NCBI GenBank assembly: GCA_031274075.1
Contig: JAISQQ010000243.1
Span: 1-16,912, forward strand
Reading direction: 5' to 3'
Origin: Accumulibacter sp.
Lineage (GTDB): Bacteria > Pseudomonadota > Gammaproteobacteria > Burkholderiales > Rhodocyclaceae
Length of the DNA stretch: 16,912 bases
Shown here one piece after another: positions 1 to 7,128 of this stretch (its first letter is position 1; each line of letters opens with the position of its first letter). The notes beneath the pieces are model-generated. The model was given only the letters and a program-made list of their open reading frames with translations. It was not told where the DNA came from and ran no database searches. The position numbers and the translations under genes are program-made.

Positions 1-743
1 TGCAGCACGCTGACCTTGCCGCCGAGCGCCTTGACGAAGGCCATGTCGTGCTCGACCACGAGCAGCGAGTGCTTCCCGGCCAGCGAAACGAACAATTCGG
101 CGGTGCGCATCGTCTCCTCGTCGCTCATTCCGGCGGCCGGCTCGTCGAGCAGCAGCAGGCGCGGGTCCTGCATCAGCAGCATGCCGATCTCCAGCCATTG
201 CTTCTGGCCGTGCGACAGCAGGCCCGCCGGGCGTCCGGCCTCGCCGTCGAGGCGGATCAGGCGCAGGGTGGCGGCGATGCGCTCGCGGTCTTCGTCGCGC
301 AGCCGGGCGGTGAGCATGGCGCGCGCGCGCTTGTCGCCGGTCATCGCCAGTTCGAGGTTGGTGAATACGCTGTGTTGCTCGAAGAGGGTCGGTTTCTGGA
401 ACTTGCGACCGATGCCGGCGCGCGCGATCTCGGCTTCGGTGAGGCGCGAAAGGTCGATGCTCTGGCCGAAGAAGGCGCTTCCGGAATCGGGGCGCGTCTT
501 GCCGGTGATGACGTCCATCATCGTCGTCTTGCCAGCGCCGTTCGGGCCGATGATGCAGCGCAGTTCGCCGGCGTCGATGGCCAGGTTCAGCTTGTTCAGC
601 GCCTTGAAGCCGTCGAAGCTGACGGTGATGTCGTCGAGATAGAGGATGACGTTGTGCGAGACGTCGAGCGCCTGCCGGGCAAACGCGGCGTTTTCATCGG
701 GCGCGATGCCGATGATCCGGCGCAGCGCGTCGCGGGCGCTCAT
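1..743 (-). CDS. urtD: Urea ABC transporter ATP-binding protein UrtD (3' end outside window)
   Basis: Cytoplasmic ATPase that powers urea import together with UrtE and the permeases UrtB/UrtC. My reading of the minus strand from the ATG at 743 gives 247 residues before the window edge. All ABC ATPase motifs are visible: Walker A GPNGAGKT (about residues 66-73), Q-loop Q116 in RKFQKP, signature LSHGQ (176-180), Walker B LLLLDEP (196-202) and the switch His in VEHDM (232). The ~35-residue N-terminal extension before the ATPase core and the LSHGQKQWLEIGMLL stretch are typical of UrtD rather than of amino-acid LivG proteins. The start overlaps the urtC stop (ATGA), so translation is probably coupled. 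Only the last few residues (usually about 10-40) should be missing. UrtE and urease genes would be expected further left, outside the window. Confidence 0.93.
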   Translation of the reverse strand, partial: MSARDALRRIIGIAPDENAAFARQALDVSHNVILYLDDITVSFDGFKALNKLNLAIDAGELRCIIGPNGAGKTTMMDVITGKTRPDSGSAFFGQSIDLSRLTEAEIARAGIGRKFQKPTLFEQHSVFTNLELAMTGDKRARAMLTARLRDEDRERIAATLRLIRLDGEAGRPAGLLSHGQKQWLEIGMLLMQDPRLLLLDEPAAGMSDEETMRTAELFVSLAGKHSLLVVEHDMAFVKALGGKVSVL

Positions 744-1885
744 GTCTTCGTTCCTCGCGCCGCGCGCGGGCGGCGCAGCGTGCGCCACAGGCCGGCCAGC
801 CCTTGCGGCAGCAGCAGGGTGACGACGATGAACAACAGGCCGAGGAAGAACAGCCAGTATTCGGGGAAGGAGACGGTGAACCAGCTCTTGGCCAGATTGA
901 CCGCGAAGGCGCCGGCGATCGGGCCGAGCAGCGTGCCGCGTCCGCCGACGGCGACCCAGACGGCGATCTCGATCGAGTTGGCGACGCTCATTTCCGACGG
1001 GTTGATGATCCCCACCTGCGGCACGTACAGCGCGCCGGCGACGCCGCACAGCGCCGCCGACAGCGTCCACACGAAGAGCTTGAACCACAGCGGGTCGTAG
1101 CCGATGAACATGACGCGCGACTCGGCGTCGCGGATCGCCGTGAGCACGCGGCCAAACTTCGAGGCGACCAGGGCGCGGGCGAGAACGAAGCTCGCGGCGA
1201 GCACGCCGGCGGTGACGCCGAAGAGCACCAGCCGCGTTTCCGGCGAGGTGATCGTATAGCCCAGCACGCGCTTGAAATCGGTGAAGCCGTTGTTGCCGCC
1301 GAAGCCCGTTTCGTTGCGGAAGAAGAGCAGCATCGCGGCGTAGGTCAGCGCCTGGGTGATGATCGAAAAATAGACGCCCTTGATGCGCGAGCGGAAGGCG
1401 AAGTAGCCGAAGACGAAGGCCACCAGCGCCGGCGCCGCGACGGCCAGCAGCGCCGCCCACAGGAAATGCTCGCTGCCGCTCCAGTACCAGGGCAGCTCCT
1501 TCCAGTCGAGGAAGACCATGAAATCCGGCAGGTCGCTGTGGTAGCTGCCGTCGCGGCCGATCTGGCGCATCAGGTACATGCCGAAGGCGTAGCCGCCGAG
1601 CGCGAAGAAGACGCCGTGGCCGAGCGACAGGATGCCGCCGTAGCCCCAGATCAGGTCCATCGCCACGGCGACGATGGCGTAGCACATGATCTTGCCGAGC
1701 AGCGTGATGGCGTAGGTCGAGACGTGGAAGGCGTTTTCGGGCGGCAGCGCGAGATGCAGCGCGGGAACGAGCAGCAGCGCGACGCCGAGGAAGACGATGA
1801 GGCCGAACCGCTGGCGTGCGCCGGGCGCGGCCAGGAAATGGAAAACGAAGCGGGAAACAAAGCGGGAAACGAAGCTATCGTTCAT
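740..1885 (-). CDS. urtC: Urea ABC transporter permease UrtC
   Basis: Inner-membrane permease of the branched-chain-amino-acid/urea importer family (LivM-like), partner of UrtB. 381 residues, the usual UrtC length. The same frame is open far upstream, but the upstream part has no permease character and would lie over urtB; I chose the ATG at 1885 because the product then begins MNDSFVSRF and leads directly into the first membrane helix (FGLIVFLGVALLLVPALHL). Visible family features: DLIWGYGGILSLGHGVFFALGGYAFGMYL split over two helices, the MVFLDWKELPWYW loop and the C-terminal VTLLLPQGLAGLWR. About 9-10 hydrophobic segments. The stop overlaps the urtD start by 4 bp, and the start lies 8 bp after the urtB stop, so the three genes form one operon. 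A small tandem repetition (FVSRFVSRFVFHF) is encoded at the very N-terminus. Confidence 0.93.
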   Translation of the reverse strand: MNDSFVSRFVSRFVFHFLAAPGARQRFGLIVFLGVALLLVPALHLALPPENAFHVSTYAITLLGKIMCYAIVAVAMDLIWGYGGILSLGHGVFFALGGYAFGMYLMRQIGRDGSYHSDLPDFMVFLDWKELPWYWSGSEHFLWAALLAVAAPALVAFVFGYFAFRSRIKGVYFSIITQALTYAAMLLFFRNETGFGGNNGFTDFKRVLGYTITSPETRLVLFGVTAGVLAASFVLARALVASKFGRVLTAIRDAESRVMFIGYDPLWFKLFVWTLSAALCGVAGALYVPQVGIINPSEMSVANSIEIAVWVAVGGRGTLLGPIAGAFAVNLAKSWFTVSFPEYWLFFLGLLFIVVTLLLPQGLAGLWRTLRRPRAARGTKT

Positions 1886-1893
1886 GGCGGCGC

Positions 1894-3480
1894 TCAATCG
1901 ACGGCACGGCCCTTCAGGGCGAACAGACCCTGCGGGCGTTTCTGGATGAAGACGATGATGAACACCAGCACGGCGATCTTGGCGATCACCGCGCCGGACC
2001 AGCCTTCGAGCAGCTTGGTGACCACGCCAAGCCCGAGCGCCGCCCAGGCCGCGCCGGCCAGTTGTCCGACGCCGCCGAGCACCACGACCATGAACGCGTC
2101 GACGATGTAGCCCTGGCCCATGTCCGGCCCGACGTTGGAAATCTGCGACAGCGCCAGTCCGCCGAGGCCGGCGACGCCCGCGCCGAGCGCGAAGGCCAGG
2201 GTGTCGACGCGCGCCGTCGGCACGCCGACGCAGGCGGCCATGGCGCGGTTCTGCGTCACCGCGCGCACGAACATGCCGAGCCGCGTGCGGTTCATCAGCA
2301 GCCACATCAGCAGCAGCACGCACAGCGCGAAGCCGATGATGATGACGCGGTTCCACGGCAGCGGCAGGTTGGCGATCGGCTCGATGCCGCCCGACATCCA
2401 GCCGGGATTGGCGACTTCCACGTTCTGCGCGCCGAACAGCGCGCGCGCCGACTGGATCAGGATCAGCGACAGTCCCCAGGTGGCGAGCAGCGTTTCCAGC
2501 GCGCGCCCGTACAGCCAGCGGATGACCGTGCGCTCCATGATCACGCCGATCAGCGCGGCGGAGAAGAAGGCCAGCGGGATCGCCGCCGGCAGGTACCAGT
2601 CGATGGCGTTCGGGAAATGGCTGCGGAAAAAGCTCTGCATGGCGTAGGCCGAATACGCGCCGACCATCAGGAGTTCCCCGTGCGCCATGTTGATGATGCC
2701 CATCACCCCGTAGGTGATCGCCAGGCCCAGCGCGCCGAGCAGCAGGATGCTGCCGAGCGACAGGCCGGAAAAGACGCGGCCGATCGTCTCCGCGCGCGCC
2801 AGGCGGCCCTCGATCGCCTTCACCGCCGAGATCGCGGCGTAGCGCACCCGCGAATCGCTTTCACCGGATTGTCCGGATTGGCCGGTGAGCGGCAGCAGCA
2901 GATTCTTGACCGCCGGCGACGACGATCCGGACAAGGCGCGCACCGCGGCCAGGCGGACCGCCGGATCGGCGTCCGCCAGCCTGACCTGGGCGTGCGCCAG
3001 CGCGAGCAGCGCCTTGATCCTGGCGTCGCTTTCCCGCTCCAGCGCGCGCGCGATGAGCGGCGCCATCCCGGCCCCAGGCCGGCTCTGCAAGCGCTGCGCC
3101 GATTCCAGCCGCGCCGCCGGATCGGGATCGAACAGTTGCAACGCCGCCAGCGCGCCGGCCAGTTCGCCGCGAATGCGGTTGTTCACCGTGACCGGCTCGG
3201 CGTTCTCCGCCCCCTCTACAGGCGCGCCGGTCGCCGCGTCGAAGACCTTGCCGCCATCGACGATCAGCACCCGCTCGCCGGCCAGCGCCAGGCCATCTTC
3301 CGACATCGCCCTGAGAATGCGCAGCGCACCCGGATCGGCGCTCCGCGCCAGTTCCCGGATCGCCGCGATCTTGACGTCCGAATCCGCGTCGGCCAACTGG
3401 CGCACCAGCGCCGCGTCAGGCGCCGCCCGCGCCGCAGCGGCGCAAACGAATAGCAGCAAGGCAAACAGGATTCTCGACAT
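1894..3480 (-). CDS. urtB: Urea ABC transporter permease UrtB
   Basis: Inner-membrane permease of the urea importer. 528 residues, normal for UrtB, which is longer than LivH because of an N-terminal periplasmic segment. A signal peptide is visible (MSRILFALLLFVCAAAARA). Residues ~25-210 form a HEAT-like alpha-helical region with repeated DPAARL/DADPAVRLAAVRAL motifs, characteristic of UrtB. From about residue 225 the LivH-like permease begins (SLGSILLLGALGLAITYGVMG, then NMAHGELLMVGAYSAY) and ends with FIQKRPQGLFALKGR. A GGGAAG ribosome site lies 5 nt before the ATG. Normally urtA, the periplasmic urea-binding protein, precedes urtB; here the upstream 400 bp hold only repeats and a broken toxin gene. 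The large ORF on the opposite strand is an artefact of GC-rich coding. Confidence 0.94.
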   Translation of the reverse strand: MSRILFALLLFVCAAAARAAPDAALVRQLADADSDVKIAAIRELARSADPGALRILRAMSEDGLALAGERVLIVDGGKVFDAATGAPVEGAENAEPVTVNNRIRGELAGALAALQLFDPDPAARLESAQRLQSRPGAGMAPLIARALERESDARIKALLALAHAQVRLADADPAVRLAAVRALSGSSSPAVKNLLLPLTGQSGQSGESDSRVRYAAISAVKAIEGRLARAETIGRVFSGLSLGSILLLGALGLAITYGVMGIINMAHGELLMVGAYSAYAMQSFFRSHFPNAIDWYLPAAIPLAFFSAALIGVIMERTVIRWLYGRALETLLATWGLSLILIQSARALFGAQNVEVANPGWMSGGIEPIANLPLPWNRVIIIGFALCVLLLMWLLMNRTRLGMFVRAVTQNRAMAACVGVPTARVDTLAFALGAGVAGLGGLALSQISNVGPDMGQGYIVDAFMVVVLGGVGQLAGAAWAALGLGVVTKLLEGWSGAVIAKIAVLVFIIVFIQKRPQGLFALKGRAVD

Positions 3481-3608
3481 GAATGCTTCCCAGGACGAAT
3501 CAGGCTTTGGGCAAAAAGCTTACGGCCCGTCGCCGGAACAGGGAATACGACAAATGGCGTAGATGGATCCCCTTGGAGACTTTCAATGGATTTTGGTCAA
3601 CGGCCCCA

Positions 3609-3751
3609 TAGGGCGGGAAAGCGCATCGCCTCCCGCCGGTCGGGCCCTCCGGCGGCGCAGCCGCCGCTTCTATTATTCGGCAGCCTTTGAATCGTGCGGC
3701 GCGTTGCGCCGTAAAAAGTACCGGCGGGAGGCGCTGCGCTTTCCCGCCCTA
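3609..3751 (+). mobile_element. MITE-like element, copy 1 (TAGGGCGGG family)
   Basis: 143-bp element bounded by TA and with terminal inverted repeats starting TAGGGCGGGAAAGCGCA. The two ends match over about 33 bases, with one mismatch in the first 22 (ATCGCC versus AGCGCC). A second copy, in opposite orientation, lies at 8724-8867; the interior CCTTTGAATCGTGCGGCGCG and the palindromic GGCGCGTTGCGCCG are shared. No ORF, so it would depend on a transposase in trans. TA at both ends would fit TA-targeting elements such as IS630/Tc1 relatives, but that is inference. Confidence 0.75.
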
Positions 3752-3756
3752 CGTTT

Positions 3757-3806
3757 CAGGGATCAGGGATCAGTAATTTTTGCGGACGCGAAGCGTCCGG
3801 TAGCTC
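3757..3806 (+). repeat. Heptamer plus hairpin repeat, copy 1
   Basis: Two tandem heptamers CAGGGAT (3757-3770) and a third variant CAGTAAT (3771-3777) run directly into TTTTTGC, a hairpin with 6-bp stem GGACGC/GCGTCC and GAA loop (3784-3798), and then GGTAGCTC. The same order is seen at 10657-10761 and 10866-11028, with different stem sequences that still pair. Here the trailing heptamer array is absent. Confidence 0.65.
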
Positions 3807-3880
3807 ATGGAGGGAAGCCGCCAAGGATGGCTTACGGTTTTACGGCTTGATTTCTTTCGCTTTTAAGCTACCATAACTTC

Positions 3881-4233
3881 ATGTAGGTCATCCACTACGC
3901 AACGGAAAAAAGGCACGGACGTATATCAGGAATAGGTGGATGCCTTGCGCGACACCCGCGCCAGGATCGCGGTTTTGCGTCGGATCGACCGGGCGGCCAA
4001 AGGCAATTTCGGCGATCACAAGCCTTGCCGGGAAGGTGTTCTGGAAATGCGCATCGACCAGGGCCGGGTTATCGCGTGTATTGTTTTCAGCATGGACAGA
4101 GCTTTGTCGTGCTTTTGTGCGAGGCGACAAGCGAACCCAGGATGCGGACATCCGCCGGGCTGTCGCCTGTAAGGCTGATTTTCTGCGGCGGATGAAGGAG
4201 CAGGTAAATGACAAAACCCTATATTCCCCATGA
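3881..4233 (+). pseudogene. Degenerate HI1419-type (RelE/ParE-superfamily) toxin
   Basis: Remnant of the killer component of the HI1419/HI1420 addiction-module family. Joining three reading frames gives the family signature: VDALRDTRARIAVLRRIDRA, then KGNFGDHK, EGVLEMRIDQG, PGYRVYCFQHGQSFVVLLCE, and GDKRTQDADIRRA followed by KADFLRRMKEQ. Visible lesions: TAG directly after the candidate ATG (3884), an apparent extra A in the A-run near 3911, an in-frame TAG at 3933 where a Trp codon is expected (EW-VDAL), and two apparent single G losses, near 4061-4068 and near 4122-4125. The C-terminus overlaps the antitoxin start, which is the normal arrangement. Five lesions in ~110 codons make sequencing error an unlikely full explanation; I infer an inactive toxin. 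The exact original start is uncertain. Confidence 0.8.
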
Positions 4234-4522
4234 GGAAGCGACCCGAGAAAGTTTCCGGCGCGACCCGGAGTTTGCCGCCGAATACCTGAACGCGGTTCTC
4301 GAAGACGGCGCCCAGGAAGATCTCATGCTGGCCCTGCGCCGTGTTGCCGAAGCCTTCGGCATGAAGGATGTGGCGGACACGGCCAGGCTCAACCCCAAAA
4401 CGCTGTACCGAACCCTGTCACCCGCCGGGAATCCCGAACTGCGGAGTTTTCAGGCCATTCTCGGCGCAATGGGCATGCGGCTTGCGGTAACGCCCCTGGC
4501 GCGGATGCAACGGCGGTTGTAA
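4208..4522 (+). CDS. HI1420-type addiction module antitoxin (HTH, HigA-like)
   Basis: 104-residue antidote protein of the HI1420 family (COG3636), which binds its cognate toxin and usually represses the operon through a C-terminal helix-turn-helix. Recognised from YIPHEEATRESFRRDPEFAA, YLNAVLEDG, LALRRVAEAFGMKDVADTA, LNPKTLYRTLS and GNPELRSFQAILGAMGMRL, all intact. AAGGAG lies 8 nt before the ATG. It follows the broken toxin gene and overlaps its 3' end. With no working partner here it is either a relic being lost or a solitary antitoxin that could neutralise related toxins or act as a repressor; the sequence does not decide. A stable GAA-loop hairpin follows its stop. Confidence 0.9.
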   Translation: MTKPYIPHEEATRESFRRDPEFAAEYLNAVLEDGAQEDLMLALRRVAEAFGMKDVADTARLNPKTLYRTLSPAGNPELRSFQAILGAMGMRLAVTPLARMQRRL

Positions 4523-4527
4523 ACCTC

Positions 4528-4542
4528 CGGCGCGAAGCGCCG
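4528..4542 (+). terminator. GAA-loop hairpin after the antitoxin
   Basis: CGGCGC-GAA-GCGCCG, a 6-bp perfect stem only 5 nt past the antitoxin stop. No T-run follows, so it may act as a weak terminator or mRNA stabiliser. It has the same stem length and loop as the hairpins of the heptamer elements. Confidence 0.4.
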
Positions 4543-4562
4543 CTTGGCCTGATGAACGATCG

Positions 4563-4594
4563 TCGGCTTGCGCTTCGCTTACCCAGGCTACAGG
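4563..4594 (-). repeat. REP-like extragenic sequence
   Basis: On the minus strand this reads GTAGCCTGGGTAAGCGAAGC followed by GCAAGCC, a form of extragenic sequence I recognise as common in betaproteobacterial genomes. Only one copy is in the window, so the call rests on general recognition. Confidence 0.35.
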
Positions 4595-4653
4595 ACGGTA
4601 CCCTATCCTGTGCCCTACCCGCGCCAGGGTTTGAACAGTTTCACACGCCGAAA

Positions 4654-4672
4654 CGGGTCGATACTTGACCCG
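4654..4672 (-). terminator. Weak terminator-like hairpin downstream of the Xre gene
   Basis: On the minus strand CGGGTC-AAGTATC-GACCCG is followed by TTTCGG. It lies about 30 bp after the Xre stop, in the convergent gap with the antitoxin. The stem is short and the T-run is only three bases. Confidence 0.35.
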
Positions 4673-4701
4673 AAAACGCTCCCAAGGCCGTCCCGCGAGT
4701 T

Positions 4702-5088
4702 TCACGACTCGCGCCGCCGACCCCGGGGGATGGCGGCAAGACGCGCCGACGGCAGGGGCCGCACTTTGACGAAAGTGGCGGCGACGGCCTTGAACAATTC
4801 CTTTTCCTCCGCCCCCATCCGGCGAAACTGGCGGACGATGGCCTCCTCGTCGGCATCAAAGCCGGCCGCCAGTTCCGGCGGTTGAAAACCCTCCGCCATT
4901 GCCACCAGCTCATACACGCGAACGCCGAACACATAGGCAATCGATCCCAACAGCTCGGTGCCGGGGTTGTACTTGCCGCTTTCGACACGCGAAATATTTG
5001 CCGCCGTCGTGCCCGCGCGCCACGCCAGCCCGTCCTGCGTCCATTCGCGCCGCTCGCGTAGCTGCTTGATGACCGGTCCCAGATTCAT
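4702..5088 (-). CDS. Xre-family transcriptional regulator
   Basis: 128-residue DNA-binding protein with an N-terminal Cro/C1-type helix-turn-helix (about residues 5-60). Visible motif: IKQLRERREWTQDGLAWRAG, then TTAANISRVESGKYNPGTELL, where the second helix and the RVESGKYNP turn are typical of HTH_3. Residues ~62-128 form an acidic then basic tail (ADEEAIVRQFRRMGAEEKELF) of unknown role. Target genes are not known; with an AT-rich dyad (5128-5163) immediately upstream, autoregulation is a reasonable guess. It is convergent with the antitoxin and divergent from the autotransporter. It could be a stray phage- or island-borne regulator; nothing links it biochemically to its neighbours. Confidence 0.85.
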   Translation of the reverse strand: MNLGPVIKQLRERREWTQDGLAWRAGTTAANISRVESGKYNPGTELLGSIAYVFGVRVYELVAMAEGFQPPELAAGFDADEEAIVRQFRRMGAEEKELFKAVAATFVKVRPLPSARLAAIPRGRRRES

Positions 5089-5127
5089 GCGTATAGCCTG
5101 TGACCAACTTACCAGGAGCGTAGTTCT

Positions 5128-5169
5128 CTATTAGTAATATATTGACAATTAATTCGTTAATAGTGATAT
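5128..5169 (+). promoter_or_regulatory. AT-rich promoter/operator block
   Basis: A ~42-bp AT-rich patch in GC-rich surroundings. It contains a dyad CTATTA (5128-5133) / TAATAG (5158-5163) around the inner palindrome AATTAATT (5147-5154). On the plus strand a perfect -35 TTGACA (5142-5147) is followed, after 16 bp, by TGATAT (5164-5169), a mediocre -10. That could start a ~340-nt leader to the autotransporter. The Xre gene on the other strand probably has its promoter here too. The dyad is a candidate Xre binding site; this is inference. Confidence 0.45.
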
Positions 5170-5374
5170 CCGGCGCAAACACGCTTGCTGCGGGCTTGGC
5201 GACGTAGTTCCGTTGCTCCTCGCCAGCGGAAGTCCGGCGGGATGATTTCCAGGGATTTCTCGTGGAAACGACTCCGGACTCCGGCGTTTTTGGGTTCCAG
5301 ACGGCTCGATGAACAGTGGCAAAACGTCTATAGGCAAAACATGGTTCGCAGGGCCGCTTTTTTGGGCAAGCCGC

Positions 5375-5393
5375 AAAGTGCCGGCGCTTTTTT
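5375..5393 (+). terminator. Small palindrome followed by T's in the leader
   Basis: AAAGTGCC/GGCGCTTT pairs with one G-T wobble, almost without loop, and runs into further T's. Terminator-like but without a proper loop, so its strength as an RNA hairpin is doubtful. It is the first of two such structures before the autotransporter. Confidence 0.3.
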
Positions 5394-5432
5394 CCGCCTG
5401 ATCTGCGGGCCGCTGGATTGTCTTCTCCCCTA

Positions 5433-5490
5433 AACGCCGCCGCGTCTTATCCTGGGGCGCGGCGGCGTTGGTCTTTTCCTCGTTTTTTTC
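5433..5490 (+). terminator. Intrinsic-terminator-like hairpin directly before the autotransporter
   Basis: A perfect 12-bp stem, AACGCCGCCGCG (5433-5444) with CGCGGCGGCGTT (5458-5469), 13-nt loop, followed by TCTTTTCCTCGTTTTTTT. It ends about 24 nt before the ATG at 5514, which leaves no room for a promoter between it and the gene. It may end an upstream plus-strand transcript or act as an attenuator in the autotransporter leader. Confidence 0.65.
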
Positions 5491-5798
5491 TCAACCCTGA
5501 AAGAGTATTGAAAATGCGACATTTTTCTTTTCGCCACCACAGAATGTTCTTGAGTGTCCGCGCCGGATTTGCGACGTTGGCGACGCTGGCTTTGCTTTCC
5601 GCGCCCTTGGCCAGGGCGGGGGAGATCAGCTTGACGGGGAGCGGCGCTCCGTCCGCCGGCGACGTGATTCTTTTTGACGGCGAGAACGCCATTACGCCGG
5701 CGGGTTTCACCAGCAACAACAGGGTAGAGGCCGCGAACTGGACGCGGGGCGGTGATTATTCCGTGATAGGCGGCCTCAAGACCGGAAACGGGGAGGCC

Positions 5799-6750
5799 AA
5801 CAATAATGAGATCCGCCTCGACCATAGCGATATCGGCCACTATGTTCTCGGGGGCATTGTCGAGGATGACGGCCACGCGGACGACAACCGGATTACCATT
5901 ACCGGCAGCACCGTTGACGGCGGCGTTGTCGGCGGCGACGTGGACGGCGCAGGCCCCGGAAACTCCGCCGCCGCAATATCGTCACCATTGACCAGAGCGA
6001 GATCGTCGGCGCGCCGCATGGCATCGTCGGCGGCTATGTGTTGTCCGGGGTTGCCAACGACAACGAGGTTTACATCACGGCATCAAGGGTTTCCAATGAG
6101 GTAACAGGCGCCGACGTCGATGTCGGTGGTTCCGCCGAGAGAAACAAGGTCAGCGTTGGCGGGAACAGCGTCATTACAGGAGACGTTACTGGCGCTACAA
6201 GTAGAAGTATCGCCAAGGGCAATACCGTTACCATCACCCAGAGCCGCGCATCCGGCAGTGTATTCGGCGCGAGCGTCAAACCGACCGAGCCCACAAACAG
6301 TGGAGTTGCCGAAGAAAACCAGGTGATCGTTACGGATTCGACGATTGGCGGTAGTGTGGAGGGGAGTTATGCAAGGCGCGGCCATGCCACCAGGAACACC
6401 GTCACGATCGACGGCAACGGCAGCGTCATCAATGGCGACGTCTATGGCGGCCGTGTCGAAGAAACCGGCAATGCCACGGACAATATCGTCAACATCCGCG
6501 GCGGCACGGTCGAGGGCGCCGTTTATGGCGGTGTCGTCGAACGAGCCGGTAATGCCACGGACAATACCGTCGACATCCGCGGCGGCACGGTCAAGAATGA
6601 TGTCATTGGCGGCCTCACTGTGAGCGGCAATGCCATGAACAATACCGTCAACATCAGTGGCGCCGCCAATCTCGAAGGCGCTTCTCTGTATGGGGGAGTA
6701 TCTTTTTCAAGCGGCGTCGTTACCGGCAACACCCTGAACATCAACGGCTG
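5799..6750 (+). repeat. Coding repeats of the autotransporter passenger
   Basis: About twelve units of ~26-30 codons, each with an N-x-V/I-x-I/V core (NNNEIRL, DDNRITI, RRNIVTI, NDNEVYI, ERNKVSV, KGNTVTI, EENQVIV, TRNTVTI, TDNIVNI, TDNTVDI, MNNTVNI, TGNTLNI). The units around 6450-6620 are nearly identical in DNA (for example AATGCCACGGACAATA repeated), so unequal recombination could change the repeat number. Confidence 0.75.
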
Positions 6751-7053
6751 GACAGGCAAGGTCCAAGAGCTTGGCGGTTTCCAGATCTACAACTTCTACC
6801 TGCCTGGAACCCTGAACAAAGACGAAACCGTACTGACGGTGACCGGGACGGTGGATGTGAGCAACGCGGCCGTCAATGTCGGCATATTGGGTATCAGCAC
6901 GCCCTTGCGGACAGGCTACAGCGTGACGCTGATCGACGCCGGAACGCTGGTCGGCGGCAGTACGGTCACCAAAGGAACCGGCGTGCAGGGCGTGACCATT
7001 GCGTATGATTTCGACATCACGGCCAGCGGCAACAGGCTGCTGGCGACCGTGGT

Positions 7054-7128
7054 GGGCGGCACAGGCGGTGGCGACACGGGCGGCGGTGGCGATACAGGCG
7101 GCGGCGATACGGGCGGCGGTGGATTTGG
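7054..7128 (+). repeat. Gly-rich linker repeat of the autotransporter
   Basis: Imperfect 12- and 15-bp tandem units encode GGDTGGGGDTGGGDTGGGG between passenger and barrel. Unit lengths are multiples of three, so slippage would change linker length without breaking the frame. The GC-rich G-tracts make this stretch error-prone in sequencing. Confidence 0.8.

Larger units (their letters stand above)
3481..3880. other. Intergenic region upstream of urtB (no gene)
   Basis: About 400 bp between the divergent urtB and the toxin remnant. It holds a MITE-like repeat (3609-3751) and a heptamer plus hairpin repeat (3757-3806). A TTGACC hexamer on the minus strand near 3592-3597 could be a -35 for urtB, but no convincing -10 follows. 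The short ORF of about 95 codons across the MITE is composed of the repeat itself and is not a gene. No sign of urtA. Confidence 0.7.
5089..5513. other. Divergent intergenic region between Xre gene and autotransporter (no gene)
   Basis: 425 bp. It contains an AT-rich operator-like block (5128-5169), a short palindrome followed by T's (5375-5393) and a strong terminator-like hairpin (5433-5490) just before the autotransporter start. Short ORFs across it (for example 5185-5433 on the plus strand) show no family resemblance, and I do not call them. The region looks like a long regulated leader. Confidence 0.6.

Noticed and set aside
1816..3453. 545-codon open frame on the plus strand opposite urtB
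   Set aside because: Arg/Asp/Gln-rich composition without family features, exactly antisense to a clear UrtB; a by-product of GC-rich third positions.
3563..3850. 95-codon ORF over the intergenic repeats
   Set aside because: It is almost entirely the MITE and the heptamer-hairpin element; a near-copy of part of it occurs in the MITE at 8724-8867 inside a pseudogene.
5142..5169. Resemblance of TTGACAATTAAT to the trp/tac promoter as a sign of vector sequence
   Set aside because: The match ends after TTGACAATTAAT and the surroundings are native; coincidence in an AT-rich promoter.
5185..5433. 82-codon plus-strand ORF ending right at the terminator-like hairpin
   Set aside because: The position is tempting, but there is no ribosome site, no family resemblance and unremarkable composition; kept only as leader sequence.
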